A stretch of 64,000 nucleotides of DNA, from assembly GCA_948567375.1 (NCBI GenBank), contig OX419762.1, forward strand, positions 33,620,608-33,684,607, given 5' to 3'. Under the pieces are notes generated by a model. It ran no database searches, was not told the DNA's origin, and saw only the letters and a program-made list of their open reading frames with translations. The translations under genes were made by a program, and so were the position numbers. The stretch comes from Lunularia cruciata (taxonomy: Eukaryota > Streptophyta > Marchantiopsida > Lunulariales > Lunulariaceae). This document shows, piece after piece, positions 12,622-23,330 of the stretch (positions are counted from its first letter, which is position 1; each line of letters begins with the position of its first letter).

Positions 12622-12639
12622 TGGTACCATTGCCGGGGA
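12622..12639 (+). promoter_or_regulatory. Primer-binding site, tRNA-Asp type
   Basis: TGGTACCATTGCCGGGGA lies 7 bp after the LTR end. The 3' end of plant tRNA-Asp(GUC) predicts TGGCGCCGTTGCCGGGGA, as commonly seen in Athila/Tat elements. The three differences are all C-to-T or G-to-A at CpG positions, as expected from deamination of methylated DNA. This shows that the upstream repeat is an LTR. Confidence 0.8.
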
Positions 12640-13478
12640 TACACATCTTGGAAGTGGAAGAATACAAAGCCAAAATTTAAATTGGGTTTTGAACCAATAT
12701 GAATGTCTGCATTGACAGAACAACAAGAAGAGTGAGTTTGAAGACAAACTTTGCATTGTGAATAAGATGAATGCCAAAAGATCCAATCCACTTTTGAAAA
12801 AACCAAATGGAAAGCATAGGCTTTTCAACTTCTCCATGAGATTCAAGAAGCCCTGCGAGAAATTGAACAAAAGAAATGCAAAGTTGTGTGGCAAGGATAC
12901 TTCTCATCTCCAACTTCCAAGAAGAACAAAGACACCAGTTGGCAAACATACTTGTTATGACCTAGTACACCGACTTCCCCTAAAGCTGTCAAGGAAGTTG
13001 AGTTTATAAATAAATTTATTTGTGAAAAGTCAGCACAAATAAGAGAGCCAACATTTCTTACAAACACTTCCTCGGTTAGCTCAAGGGAATTTTCAAGAGC
13101 TCTCTGAAAGTATTGACACTCTTACTCCATTTCTAGTCAAAGTCAACACTATTAGAGAAGAATTTGTCAACAAAGACTCTACTTTGAACTTGACCAATTT
13201 GAACCCTTGGGCTGTCAACACGGCTTCAATACCAGCTAGCTCCTTGGGTCCATCAAGTTCAACCTTACCACAATCAATTCCTCAAAGCCAAATAATGACT
13301 TTGTTACTTGTTACTTGACATGCCTACCAAAAGTATAAGGGGACAGAACAAGATAAAGACCTTGATGAATTCATCAAAGAATTTGAAGTCATTTCCTTTG
13401 CCAACAAGGAACATGACTTTATGGATTGCTTGTAGATTTTCCCAAGTCTGCTCCAAAAGAAAGCTTAGAGTTGGTATT
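12640..13478 (+). pseudogene. Tat-like gag remnant
   Basis: Broken frames downstream of the primer-binding site. One frame from about 13,070 includes 'GNFQELSESIDTLTPFLVKV'; another at about 13,340-13,470 reads 'DLDEFIKEFEVISFANKEHD' followed by 'IFPSLLQKKA'. That resembles the conserved end of retrotransposon Gag, where a short acidic helix precedes a 'FPxxLxGxA' motif. The fragment ends abruptly at the Ret-A LTR boundary (13479). Confidence 0.6.
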
Positions 13479-14135
13479 TGTGCGTATATACATTGCTGCA
13501 CAACATACATCATTGTCAACATCATACACTATAGAAGCACAACTCATACATAAGTCATACATAGACTCTAAATTGCACAATAATCAGATTGTTTACTACT
13601 CTTGAATCTACTCAATTCAAATCAGTACTTGATGGTCACTCTATAAACTACCAACAACTGGGCACTAATTACAGTCAATCCACACCCACTCTAGCTAAGA
13701 GAATCTAGGTGATGCTCGCCAACCTCTCTCTACCATAGCTAGGAACTCGAAGGCTCAACATCAGAGAAGTGAGCTCTCTAGAGCTGCACTTCAAAAGTAT
13801 ACCCCTGGACTCGAGCTAGGTCTGAAACCCTAACGTCCCACTGATGGCACACTTGATGGTGCAAATGGTGCAAAGTGATGGTGTGCCCTACCATGAAGTC
13901 AATACTCCGAACATGAAATCTGACCGACAGAAAGTAGTCTATGAGAAATGGCTAAAATAACTCTAACTACTATCATTGGAACTCCAATGTCCGAGCAATC
14001 TAGATACAACACTACAAATGGCGTGATAGTTGTTGTGCATATATACATCACTACACAACATACATCATTGTCAATATCATACACTATAGAAGCACAACTC
14101 ACACATAAGTCATACATAGACTCTAAAGTGCGACA
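13479..14135 (-). repeat. Ret-A copy 2 3' LTR
   Basis: 657 bp, TGTGCGTATATAC to AAAGTGCGACA on the plus strand. As in copies 1 and 3, about 100 bp at the left end (13479-13580) is repeated at the right end (14036-14135). Confidence 0.8.
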
Positions 14136-14146
14136 ATTGCCCCCCT
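14136..14146 (-). promoter_or_regulatory. Polypurine tract of Ret-A copy 2
   Basis: ATTGCCCCCCT on the plus strand, i.e. AGGGGGGCAAT just before the LTR in element sense. It is in the right place to prime plus-strand DNA synthesis. The same site is degraded in copies 1 and 3. Confidence 0.6.
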
Positions 14147-14296
14147 AGCGGTTAGGTCCCTCTAACTCCAAATAGCCATCAACTCTAAGTATATGGTATA
14201 TCCTATAATGGGCAAAGATCAAGAGTCCGAGTACTATGGAGCCTCATTGTTAGTTGCCTGTCTGCAATCTATACCATATAAAGAATGTACTAGCTA

Positions 14297-15035
14297 TAGG
14301 TCAAGTACATCTAGGACATAACCACTGTCCCTAAGGAACCACCGTGAGGGGAGGAGTCATACATGCCATATGCCATCCTCTCGAACAACTATCACACACT
14401 AACATAGTAGTAGCCCCACCAGAAGTGCCACATAACATACACCTCAAGCTTGCACATACAAGTGCCAAGCTTGGGTCCATAGTACCATCAATGTTTGGGA
14501 GGTGGCATGGCGCACAATTGCGCACATGATCCTTCCAAACAACACCATCATGTCCTTCTAACACAAGGACTCCAGATGGCAAAACCTCACACACTCTCAA
14601 GATAGTATGGCCTGTTGAAACATCAAGTGTCATCGGTGTTGTCAGCTATAGATATACATAGTCTCTTGGATGAAATCAACGGATCGAGGGTCTATAACTT
14701 CCTCCTTGAATGGTAGCATAGCGTAAAGTATCTCTATGTTGAGCAATTGCCAAGCTCTCAAAGGCCATCAACATCACTCTCCGAAAGATCTTTGCGTGCT
14801 AAGAACATGCGCTCATCCATACATTTAGATCATCCAAGTCCAAGACTATAGTAGCATCTTGGAAAATGGCTGCAGGTAAATCTGGATCTCGTCCATAGAG
14901 TAGAAAGTATAGAGAGAAGGATGCTAAGGAGGCTTGCTGGCTGAACTGATAGCCCATGGCCAACCAAGGTAATTGGAGATCCCAATCTCCCAAGTGGTCT
15001 CTTTGCAAACCATACTTTTGCAATCCTCTCTTCAT
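14297..15035 (-). pseudogene. Ret-A copy 2 Pol C-terminus with PHD finger
   Basis: The frame 14799-15035 is the post-catalytic integrase region ('YGLQRDHLGDWDLQLPWLAMG', shortened to 'HLGDWDLQLPWLAMG'). The frame 14331-14633 begins with an SH3-like stretch ('ILRVCEVLPSGVLVLEG', 'WKDHVRNCAPCHLPN') and runs into the PHD finger: 'LRCMLCG', 'MLVCDSCSRGWHMAC'. The first two Cys pairs, His and sixth Cys are all present. A stop after 'PPLTVVP' precedes the last Cys pair. Copy 3 keeps that last pair, so the finger was complete in the parent element. Confidence 0.8.
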
Positions 15036-15480
15036 TGTCTAAACCACTTTCTTTGCTAAGCCATCTACCTCAGGGTGATCTCGGGATGTAGTATGATGAT
15101 CAATCAAAGCCTTATCACACAAGACCTGAAACTCCCCCAAGAACTCCGTACACTGATCAGTCAAAACCTAAGCTAGTGCACCAAAATGACTAAGAACTTG
15201 ATCTAGGAACAAGTGAGTTGTCCCTTCACTAGACTTGTCAAGAAGTGTCACCAACTCAATCCACTTGGAGAAGTTCTCCACCATCACCAAAACATACCGA
15301 TGATGTCTCATAGATAGCGGTAAAGATCCAACAAAGTCCAAACTCCAACGGTAACTCAATCCCATGATAGGTAATGGGTGTAACTATGGCGTAGGAGCAT
15401 TGAATGATGCTCTAACTCGGTCACAAACCACACATCTAGCAACAAACTACTATACCTTGGTTTGCATACTATGCTACCAA
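15036..15480 (-). pseudogene. Ret-A copy 2 integrase core
   Basis: RNase H-fold integrase. 'WSLDFVGSLPL' carries the first Asp. 'VLTDQCTEF' carries the second and lies beyond a stop at the end of the 15168-15365 frame. The expected Glu position reads 'GLAKKVV', Lys instead of Glu, consistent with G-to-A decay. It is therefore catalytically dead. The order and spacing match copies 1 and 3. Confidence 0.75.
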
Positions 15481-16025
15481 TAATGACTCTAGAGTAAGCT
15501 ATATGTATGCTTTACTCCAAAATGTCCTAGCTCCTCATGAGCATGACGGACCAACTGTGGTCTCTGAGATGGAAGTGGTACTACTCGCAATCTACTATCC
15601 CCCAATACATGCAAAAGGTGTTTACCCTCCAATCTGAACTGTCTGGCTCACTGAAGAACACGGTCTCTCTCCTTGGCCCCCCAATTGTACCACCGACAAC
15701 ACCAGTGCAAAGATAGTCAATCACTAAGACATCATCATGAATGTCTCTCTGAACTATACCAATATCTTCACTCTTTGGATCTATGACCTCAATAACTCTT
15801 CCTGTATGCGCTGAGAGAGATACCACCAAAGCCTTTGAAAATATACAATAGAAAGGCCAATCCATGCCAACTTGGCACCATCTCCTCATTTGTCTCACCA
15901 TGCCAATGTGCTCTGGTCTGATCCTGCTGTTTGGGACATGGGTTTCTACTTAACCCATTTGCATCACAGTTCATCACTCCAGGTCTGTGAACAATCGTGA
16001 AATCATACTCTTGTAAAATCAGAGC
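15481..16025 (-). pseudogene. Ret-A copy 2 RNase H-integrase linker
   Basis: Minus-strand frames at 15581-15901 and 15789-15977 match the same interval of copies 1 and 3 (20,100-20,650 and 44,340-44,900). They join the RNase H domain to the integrase zinc-binding region. No catalytic motif is visible. Stops and frameshifts are present. Confidence 0.6.
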
Positions 16026-16710
16026 CTATTGTGCAAGCTTCCTTGAAAGCTTGTTGGACTTCTTCAACCACTTCAGTGGCTGATGATCAGTGATGAGAGT
16101 GAAGGGGTTACCAAATAGGTAACATCGGAAATGTGCTACTGCCCAAACTGTTGCCAAGCACTCTCCCTCATATGAACTATACTTTGCCTCTGCTGAACTG
16201 TTGGAGAAACTAACATAGGCCACCACAAACTCCTTCCCCTCATCATCATGTTCGGTGAACATCGCTCCAAGCTCCAACATACTCCAATCAGTATGAACCT
16301 AAAATGGTAGTCCTCTGATTGGTCTCCTCAAAATAGGAGTAGATGTCATCCTCTCCTTGAGCTCTACAAAAGCTCTCTCTTGCTCATCTCCCCAACACCA
16401 CTCTTGTGTAAGCTTGGTCAGCTTCATCAAGGCCTTGGCAATGACACTAAATCCTCTAACATAGCAGCGATAGAAGTTTGCCAACCCAAGGAATAGTTGC
16501 ACTCTGCTCACATCCGTAGGTCAAGGAATACGTGCAATAGCATCCGCCTTGGTCTACTAAACACCAAGTCCTCCGGGGTAGATAGTGTGACCTAAATACT
16601 CAACCTACTCGTGGAAGAACCTACACTTCCTAGGATGTAATTTGAGTCCATGAGATCTCAACCTCTCAGACGCCTCCAACAACTATCTCTCATGCTCCTC
16701 CACTGCAAAG
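16026..16710 (-). pseudogene. Ret-A copy 2 RNase H and RT C-terminus
   Basis: 16026-16280 is RNase H: 'YSSYEGECLATVWAVAHFRC' holds the Glu and 'LITDHQPLKWL' a catalytic Asp. 16299-16511 is the RT thumb/connection ('LGLANFYRCYVRGFS', 'WCWGDEQERAFVELKERM'). Beyond 16511 the RT reads on with stops until the break near 16,705, so the YIDD active site is not included. Confidence 0.8.
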
Positions 16711-16740
16711 AGTCTACGGACGAGATGGATGAAATTTGAA

Positions 16741-19680
16741 ATTCTTGCATGATGCCACACACAAAGAATGGGTACAAAGTTGATACCTATTGGGAACCAG
16801 TTAAGGCAAAGCATTGTTGGGGCAATAATGGCACTCTTCAAGCCCAATCACACAACATATGTAATGAAGCATCAGGTAGTCTTCTTCTACAAATGTTTTT
16901 AGGAGCGTTAGTGAATTGGGCAGAGTGCTTTCACCAAAGAACATGACAGATGGTGTGGTGTTGGAGAGATCGGGATGCTCCTCACTATTTGGTGCCATTT
17001 GATGCCCATTTCTACTTCGGACTGAATCTGATGAAGGAGATTGAGCAAAGAAAGATGGTGTCACATTTTCATCCGGACCTACAAAAGATTGCAAATGATG
17101 AGGAATAGCAATATGTCTGACACATCCAAAGTAGTGATGAACACTGTGCAAGAATGGGGCAGTATATGAGAGAAGCAATGAACATCCCAAAGAAGAGGAA
17201 GCTATGTCATCCTAAGGAGATTTTGTTGCCAGTTTATCTGAAGAAGATGAGGAAGGTGAACCCGAGGCAAGATTTTGTAGTGATCAATGAGTTGTTGGGA
17301 GCAAAAGCATTGGAAGGCAAAGTCTAGTATAAGATAGAAGATCAGGAGAAGAAGAAGAACCCAAGTTGATGCTGCAAGGTGAAGAGTCAAGCAGTGAAAG
17401 TGAAAGGGAGGTAGAATTTCAGAAACAAGGTGACAATGATGCTGACAAGGAAGAGCAGGAGTTCCATGTGGCAATTGATCATATGGAGGGAGGTGGAAAC
17501 CTGTGCCAAGAATTGCCAAGCACGGAGATAGAAGAAACTTTGGAGGCTGATCCAAAGTTGGAAATTCAGAAGAGTAAAAGAGGGAGAAGGAGTGTTCCTA
17601 CTTTGAGGGCAGAAGCAAGTAATGTAAGCCTGGTAGTGGAGGAGGGGGAAAGCTCAGATGAAGTGCCTTTGAGAGTTAGAAGATTGAGACTTTGGAGTAG
17701 AGCTCCAATAGAAGAAGTGAGTAGAGAAGAACCAAAGCAATCTGAGAGCTTACAAGTCTTTGATGGGGAAGAGTACTTATTGCATGTAGTTTGTCCCTTG
17801 CTATTGCAATTGTAGAAGAAGAGATAGGACTTGAAGAGAGATCACTTAGGAGTGAAAGATGAATTGGCAATAGTGCTGTATATGCATGATGAAGATTTCA
17901 AGTTGAAGAGAAAGTTAATTCATGGAGAGCCCAAAATAGTAGAACTAAGGACTGATGTAGAGCTAAGGAGGAAGGAGATTGGGAGCATGACAAAAGACTT
18001 TGTGAAGAGAGGCAAAGCCATGAAAAAGCAAGAAGAAGATTGGAAGGAGCAGCTGGTGAAGACTGAGGCCTTAAGTGCAGAAGTGCGTGATACGCAAGTA
18101 GAAGTCATCCATTTGAAGGCCATGGTTGTCATTAAGGGACAAGAGTTGGAGAGCTTGAAGGCAAGTGTGGCAGAAAAAGATTGGGCTTGGCAAAGGGAGT
18201 TAGCAATGAAAGATCATGAAGAGGATTGATTGCATGGGTTGGTCAAAGGAATGAAAGGCAACTTGAATAGAGTGTGAAGGAGAAGGAAGTATTGAAGGCT
18301 GAGTTGGAAGATGAGGTGAAGATGTATCGGGAGGAATTATTAGTAGAGAGAGAAAAGATATAGACACCAAGGCAGGAGACAATCAAAGAGGTGGTAGTGA
18401 GAGTGAAGGCAATGCTCAGTACAATGTTTGAGTTTTAGTTGGAGGAAGCAAGACTGCACAAATTGAAATTGTTAGTGCAAGAAATGAGGAGGAAGAAAGT
18501 GTAAAACATTGAATTGAATAAGTTGTTGATTTGCTTGAGAGATCGAGTAGATAGGAAGATTTTAGAGGTAGGAGACAAGGTGTGTATTAGATTAGATTTA
18601 GTACATTCAGAATTAGAGGGATTTTGTAGTAAGATGAAGTTTAAGACAAAGTCTGAAGTAGTAGACGTTGTAGTGCAATTGTCTGATACATTTGAGAAGA
18701 GTGGGTTGCAAGATAGTGACATAGATAGAGTACCCATGGTCGTAATTGCTGATTGCAGTAGGGGAGTGATAGAATTAGAGGAGGATGGAGTAGATTTAGG
18801 TAGACCCAAAGAAGGGGAGATTCTTGAAGTAGCATCAAGTTTAGAAGCCAAAGTTGAGGTTGACATTGGATCGGATTAGGACAATTTTAAGATTTGAAGA
18901 GGTAGATATGAAGAGGTGAATTGTCATTTTAGATTTGCATGTTGGTAAAGTTGTTAGGAATTGGTTTGGGGAGTAAGATAATTGTCAAAAGCTTTGCCTA
19001 TTTAAAGGAGACATTTGCAATGTATTATTGTTCAATATTTGTAATTTTTAAAGATAGATAAAGCAAAGTGCTGATTTTAGTGCTTATTGCTTGAGCTTAA
19101 TTCCAAGTATCAATCTTGTGATTGTGTTTGTAAGTGTGTGGAGAAATTTGAAGTGCAAGTCAGTGTGTTGGTTGGATGTTGAGTTCCATGGTCTTGATCT
19201 TCATTCTATCTTTTTGATCCTAAATGACATGCAAACAAAGTAATGCCTTGATAGATTTGAGAGGAATTGTAGTGTTGGTAGTATTCTGCATTTATGAGTG
19301 TAGCTCAAGGTTGATGCTAAGCAATTTTGATCAAGAAAGTTGTGCCTTCAGTGGAGGGGTGGAACACAATTTTGAGGCGAGGGTGTTTTGTAGTGAAGTA
19401 GCCTTCTTTGGAGGAATCTGAATCATCACAATCAAGATTTTTTTGGACAAAATTTGATGGAGTTGTGATTATGGGTGTTGTGATTTGTGACAAGATTGTG
19501 ATCTAGTGCTTGTTACTCTTGTTTAGGTGTGGTTTCTACTCAAGATTCTAAAGAAGAACTCAAGAAGAACCATGTTTGTTACTGTTTGACTTTGTATTTG
19601 AACATTTTGACTCATATCTGTGCAGGAACAAACTTTACTTACCTGATTACCACAAAAGTTATATTTTTTAGGTTGTCACA
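16741..19680 (+). repeat. gLTR-2: 5'-truncated 3' giant LTR
   Basis: It lacks about the first 800 bp and ends GGTTGTCACA at 19680, followed by AATCA, which pairs with AATCT before gLTR-1. The LTR gene occupies 16749-18879 and the non-coding 3' part 18880-19680, with a TATTTAAA box at 18999-19006. Confidence 0.8.
16749..18879 (+). pseudogene. gLTR gene in gLTR-2 (coiled-coil protein)
   Basis: The first frame (16749-16946) matches the end of the N-terminal domain ('KNGYKVDTYWEPVKA', 'NWAECFHQRT'). Further on, in another frame, is 'VPFDAHFYFGLNLMKE'. 17366-17815 is a highly charged middle region. 17831-18229 is a clear coiled coil ('VELRRKEIGSMTKDF', 'KGQELESLKASVAEKD'). 18514-18879 is the conserved tail ('KLLICLRDRVDRKILEVGD', 'VDIGSD'). 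Domain order is the same as in the other copies. It is broken by several stops and frameshifts. Family unknown. Confidence 0.65.
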
Positions 19681-20150
19681 AATCATTTCTTCATCATCTA
19701 CATCACCCTCTCTGCTAAGCTATCTGCCTCATGGTGATCTTGGGAGGTAGTATGATGATCAATCAAAGCCTTGTCACACAAGACCTAAAACTCCTCCAAG
19801 AACTCTATACCTTGATCAATCAAACCCTCAATTGGTGCACCAAAATGACTAAGAACCCAATCCATGAATGAGTAAGTTGTCCTTTCACTAGACTTGTCAA
19901 GAAGAACCACCAACTCAATCCACTTGGAGAAGTGTTCCACCATCACCAAAACATACTGATGATATCTCACAATCAACAGTAAAGGTCCAACAAAGTCCAA
20001 ACTCCAATAGTAATCCAATTCCATGATAGGTAATGGGTGCAACTATGGCATAAGAGCATTAAATGATGCTCTAACTTGGTCACAAACCACACATCTTACA
20101 ACAAAATACTGTACATTGGTCTACATATTGTGCCACCAATAATGACTCTG
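19681..20150 (-). pseudogene. Ret-A copy 1 integrase core
   Basis: Minus-strand frame 19785-20042: 'YYWSLDFVGPLLL' holds the first Asp and 'GLIDQGIEFLEEF' the second. Further downstream 'EADSLAER' keeps the catalytic Glu, unlike copies 2 and 3. A 'CVVC' pair near 20,090 is part of the upstream zinc-binding domain. The sequence stops at the insertion point of the Tat-like element. Confidence 0.78.
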
Positions 20151-20639
20151 GGGAAAGCTATGTGTATGCTTTACTCCAAAATGTCCTCGCTCCTCATAAG
20201 CATGATGGACCAATTGTGGTATATGAGATGGAAGTGGTACTACTCTCACTCTACCATCCTCCCATACACAAAGAAGGTGTTTGCCCTCCAATCTGAACTG
20301 TTTGGCTTGCTAAAGAACACAATCTCTCTCCTTGGCCCCAATTGTGCCACCCACAACATCAATGAAAAGATACTCCATCACTAAGACATCATCATGAATG
20401 TCTCATTGAACTGTATCACTATCTCTACTCTTTGGATCTGTGACCTCAATAACTCCTCTTATATGTGTTGAGAGAGATACCCTCAAAAATTATACAGATA
20501 AAGGAAAATGCATGCCAACTTGGCACCACCTCCTCATCTATCTCACCATGCCAACATGCTCCAATCTGATCCTATTGGCTACTCAACCCATTTGCATCAC
20601 AGTTCACCACTCTAGGTCTATGAATAACTGTGAAATCAT
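20151..20639 (-). pseudogene. Ret-A copy 1 RNase H-integrase linker
   Basis: This matches the corresponding intervals of copies 2 and 3 base for base over long stretches. It has no recognised catalytic motif and several stops. Confidence 0.55.
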
Positions 20640-21770
20640 ACTCCTATAAAATCAAAGCCTATCATGCAAGCTTCCTTGAAAGCTTGTTCTACTCCATCAA
20701 CCACTTTAGTGGCTGATGATCAATGATGAGAGTAAAGGGGTTACCAAATAGGGAATATCAGAAATCTATTATTGCCCAAACTATTGCCAAGCAATTTGCC
20801 TCATATAATCTATACTTTGCCTCCAATGAATTGTTGGAGCAACTAGCATAGGCCACCATGAACTCCTTCCCCTCATCATCATGCTAGGTGAGCATTGGTC
20901 CAAGCCCCAATATACTCCAATTGTGAACCTAAATGGTTGTCCTCTAATTGGTCTCCTCAAAATAGGAGCAGATGTCAACCTCTCTTTGAGCTTTATAAAA
21001 GCTTTCTCCTACTTATCTCCCCAACATCACTCTTGTGTAAGCTTGGTCAGCTTTTTCAATGCCTTGGCAATGGCACTAAATCCTCTAACATAATGATTAT
21101 AAATGTTTGCCAACCCAAGGAATGGTTGCACTCTGCTCACATTCATAGGCCAAGGAATATGCTCAATAGCCTCCACCTTGGTTTGATGGAACACCAAGTC
21201 CTCCACGGTAGATAGTATGACCCAAATACTCAACTTGCTTGTGGAAGAACCTACACCTTCCGAGATGTAGTTTGAGTCCATGAGATCTCAACCACTCAAA
21301 CACCTCCAACAACTACCTCTCATGCTCCTCCACAATAGTGTTATAGACCAAAATGTCATCAATATAGCACCAAGTAAAATCCAATCCAGCTAGGATCTTG
21401 TCCATGATCCTCTAGAACTCAACAAGAGTTCTAGAGGATCATGGACCCAACCCAAATGGTAAGAATCTCCACTAATATAACACATCCTTGCTATGAGGAT
21501 CAATAGCTCAAAATGCTATCTTGGACTTATCCTACTCCCTAATTGGCAATTGATGATATCCAGCTTGAAGATCCAAAGTACTGAAGACCTTTGCATGCCT
21601 AATTGCATCAAAGATCTCCTCTGGTATAAGCATGACATACCAATCAACCCTAATCTATTGGTTGATAGGACAATAATATCCACACATCTGCCTATTTGTG
21701 TAGTTGCCATGCATATCCTTCTTGGTTGGCATCATTGTAGCTGATGCATACTCTCCATGTGAAATCTTTA
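20640..21770 (-). pseudogene. Ret-A copy 1 RNase H and RT, with internal deletion and hairpin
   Basis: RNase H lies at about 20,640-20,940; RT follows to 21,770. 'LRRPIRGQPF', 'LGLANIYNHYVRGFSAIAKA' and the palm/finger region 'QLPIR' are visible in broken frames. The plus-strand text 'ATATAGCACCAAG' at 21,363-21,375 is the reverse complement of the YIDD region. Compared with copy 3, about 135 bp of N-terminal RT is deleted near 21,760. A perfect 21-bp hairpin (21400-21446) replaces normal sequence upstream of the YIDD motif. Confidence 0.8.
21400..21446. repeat. Perfect 21-bp inverted repeat within RT
   Basis: The arms 21400-21420 and 21426-21446 are exact reverse complements around a 5-nt loop (AACAA). 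Copy 3 has ordinary, non-palindromic sequence at this place (about 45,700-45,720), so the right arm was copied from the left by a template switch. Confidence 0.9.
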
Positions 21771-22260
21771 CCCAAATCCTTTGTACTGAAGGCAAAACAA
21801 CTTGTGTACCTCCTCAAGAACCTCCAAAATCTATGTTTTTCCTCTCTTGTAAGCTTGGGTCCAAGATCTAGCTCCCAAGTATCCTTTATAACTATTGTAG
21901 GAGTAAAAGACATATTGACTAGTTGCTACATTGGGCCCTTGGGAGCAATAGTGTCATGCCCCAACCACTAGAGGTTTCAACCTCAATGTGAAAAACTTCC
22001 TTCACTTTGGCTGCAAGCTCCATACGTCCTCTAGTTGCATCCCAAGTAGACCAAAGATGTAATCCAAGTAGACCATGCTCACTTGGATGGAATCCAAGTA
22101 GACCACTCTCCCTAGTAGCCATTGGTTGTGTCTCAAGAATACCTTGTCTACTTGGTCCATCACCCCCAGGATGTGTCTGAATTGTCTTGATAGGCATAGA
22201 GCTCACAAGTGTATGAGTGGTGATGCCTATCAAGCGCATCCTATTTTGCTCTGCTAAGCC
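21771..22260 (-). pseudogene. Ret-A copy 1 linker between methyltransferase and RT
   Basis: It includes 'DTWELDLGPKLTREEKHRFW' and 'SYTSCFAFS'-like text (21692-21913), the typical region just N-terminal to a Ty3 RT. Next to it is a low-complexity stretch with repeated 'HPSEHGLLGLHLWSTWDATRG'-like text (21919-22269). No enzyme motif was seen in the latter. Confidence 0.6.
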
Positions 22261-23330
22261 AAGGCTCACAATCTAGGTCAAATAGTTTAGGTCCATAGCT
22301 TGACCTAACACCTAATGCTTGGATGCTTCTAACATTGCTAAAATAGCGGTAATACTGATGCAAAACCCATTTCCCGCTCTCTCTCTCATTGGCATTGGGC
22401 TCCACCAATTGTTGTAACTATGAGTCCCAAACTAGTCTAAGACCTCCTTCTCAAAAAGCATCGGAAACTCATAAGTGTGGGAAAAGTGACTCTAGGTTGT
22501 CCAACTAGGTTCACCACTACCATAGGTAACCTATCAACCACTACCACCATTTGAGACTGACACCCAACATCCAAGATGTCATCAATAATGGTGTGGTATA
22601 GTCATTGAATCCTATCATAAGCGCGTAGTAGAACCTCTCTAGGTAAGAAGTTTGTATACAAAACACAAAGACAATGAGCTTGTGATCCCACTTTGGCTGC
22701 ATCTAACAACACAGTAGGTCCTATCCAAGAATGGTCCTAATGTGTACTCGCCACCACCCAAGTGCAAGAATCACCCATCAAAGGGACATTCTCCAAAATG
22801 TAAGCTAGAGAAATGGGCTGATGAACTTGGAGATGTGATAATATTTGTAATATCTCCCAAAACACACCAGAACGGGGATTTTGAAGACCAAAAATTAGGC
22901 CAATGCGTGTAGGTCCTTGACATGGCCATCCAAAAATCACCAAATAGGACCATGTCTTTCCAAATCTTGCATCCCTAGCAAGGAAATATCTACTAGAAGT
23001 GTCTTCTAGTAACACTTGACTATTGACATTGATAATAACTTAGGGTACCAATAGGCCAAGTGTGCCCCATGATGTAAAGAGACTCACCTAGTACTCTCAT
23101 CTTTCTCCTGATACAAGTACCTCTATACTTGAATACCTGCCTGTAGTACCACAACTGGTCCAGTGCTAATCCCACCAAACAACTCCAATAGACATACTCC
23201 CTCTATTGGATACTGCCAAGCAATGAGTGTGGTATCTAGAGGTGTCAAGGTAATCAACTTTGGAGGCTCATCCTCACATTGGTCTTTGGGTGGTACAAAG
23301 GTTCCACTCCAAGCCTATTGCACCAATGGA
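22261..23330 (-). pseudogene. Ret-A copy 1 C5 cytosine methyltransferase-like domain
   Basis: Minus strand, in order: motif I 'LLELFGGISTG' followed by 'VLQAGIQV' (about 23,197-23,135); motif IV 'FGWPCQG' (about 22,913-22,930); 'GLQNPRSGVFWEILQIL'; motif VI 'LENVPLMGD' (about 22,780-22,800); and near the end 'LVEPNANERERA' and 'LGQAMDLNYLT'. This order (SAM-binding loop, PCQ, ENV, C-terminal motif) is that of C5 DNA methyltransferases; the spacing is closest by eye to DNMT3/DRM-type domains. Frameshifts and stops break it. It sits between protease and RT, exactly as in copy 3. Confidence 0.8.

Larger units (their letters stand above)
13479..16710 (-). mobile_element. Ret-A copy 2: 3' fragment
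   Basis: From left to right on the plus strand: LTR (13479-14135), polypurine tract, PHD/integrase tail, integrase, RNase H and the C-terminal part of RT, then a break near 16,705. Everything upstream of mid-RT is missing. The right junction passes into the truncated 3' giant LTR. It lies inside the Tat-like element. Confidence 0.8.
10830..19680 (+). mobile_element. Tat/Athila-like Ty3 element with giant LTRs, nested in Ret-A copy 1
   Basis: The 5' LTR (10830-12614, internally deleted) is followed 7 bp later by a primer-binding site (12622-12639) and a gag remnant (to 13478). A Ret-A fragment then occupies 13479 to about 16,710, and the 3' LTR (16741-19680, 5'-truncated) closes the element. 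The flanks AATCT (10825-10829) and AATCA (19681-19685) agree at four of five bases. Sequence outside joins the Ret-A integrase of copy 1 on both sides. The Pol region is missing, either deleted or replaced when the Ret-A fragment arrived. Confidence 0.75.
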
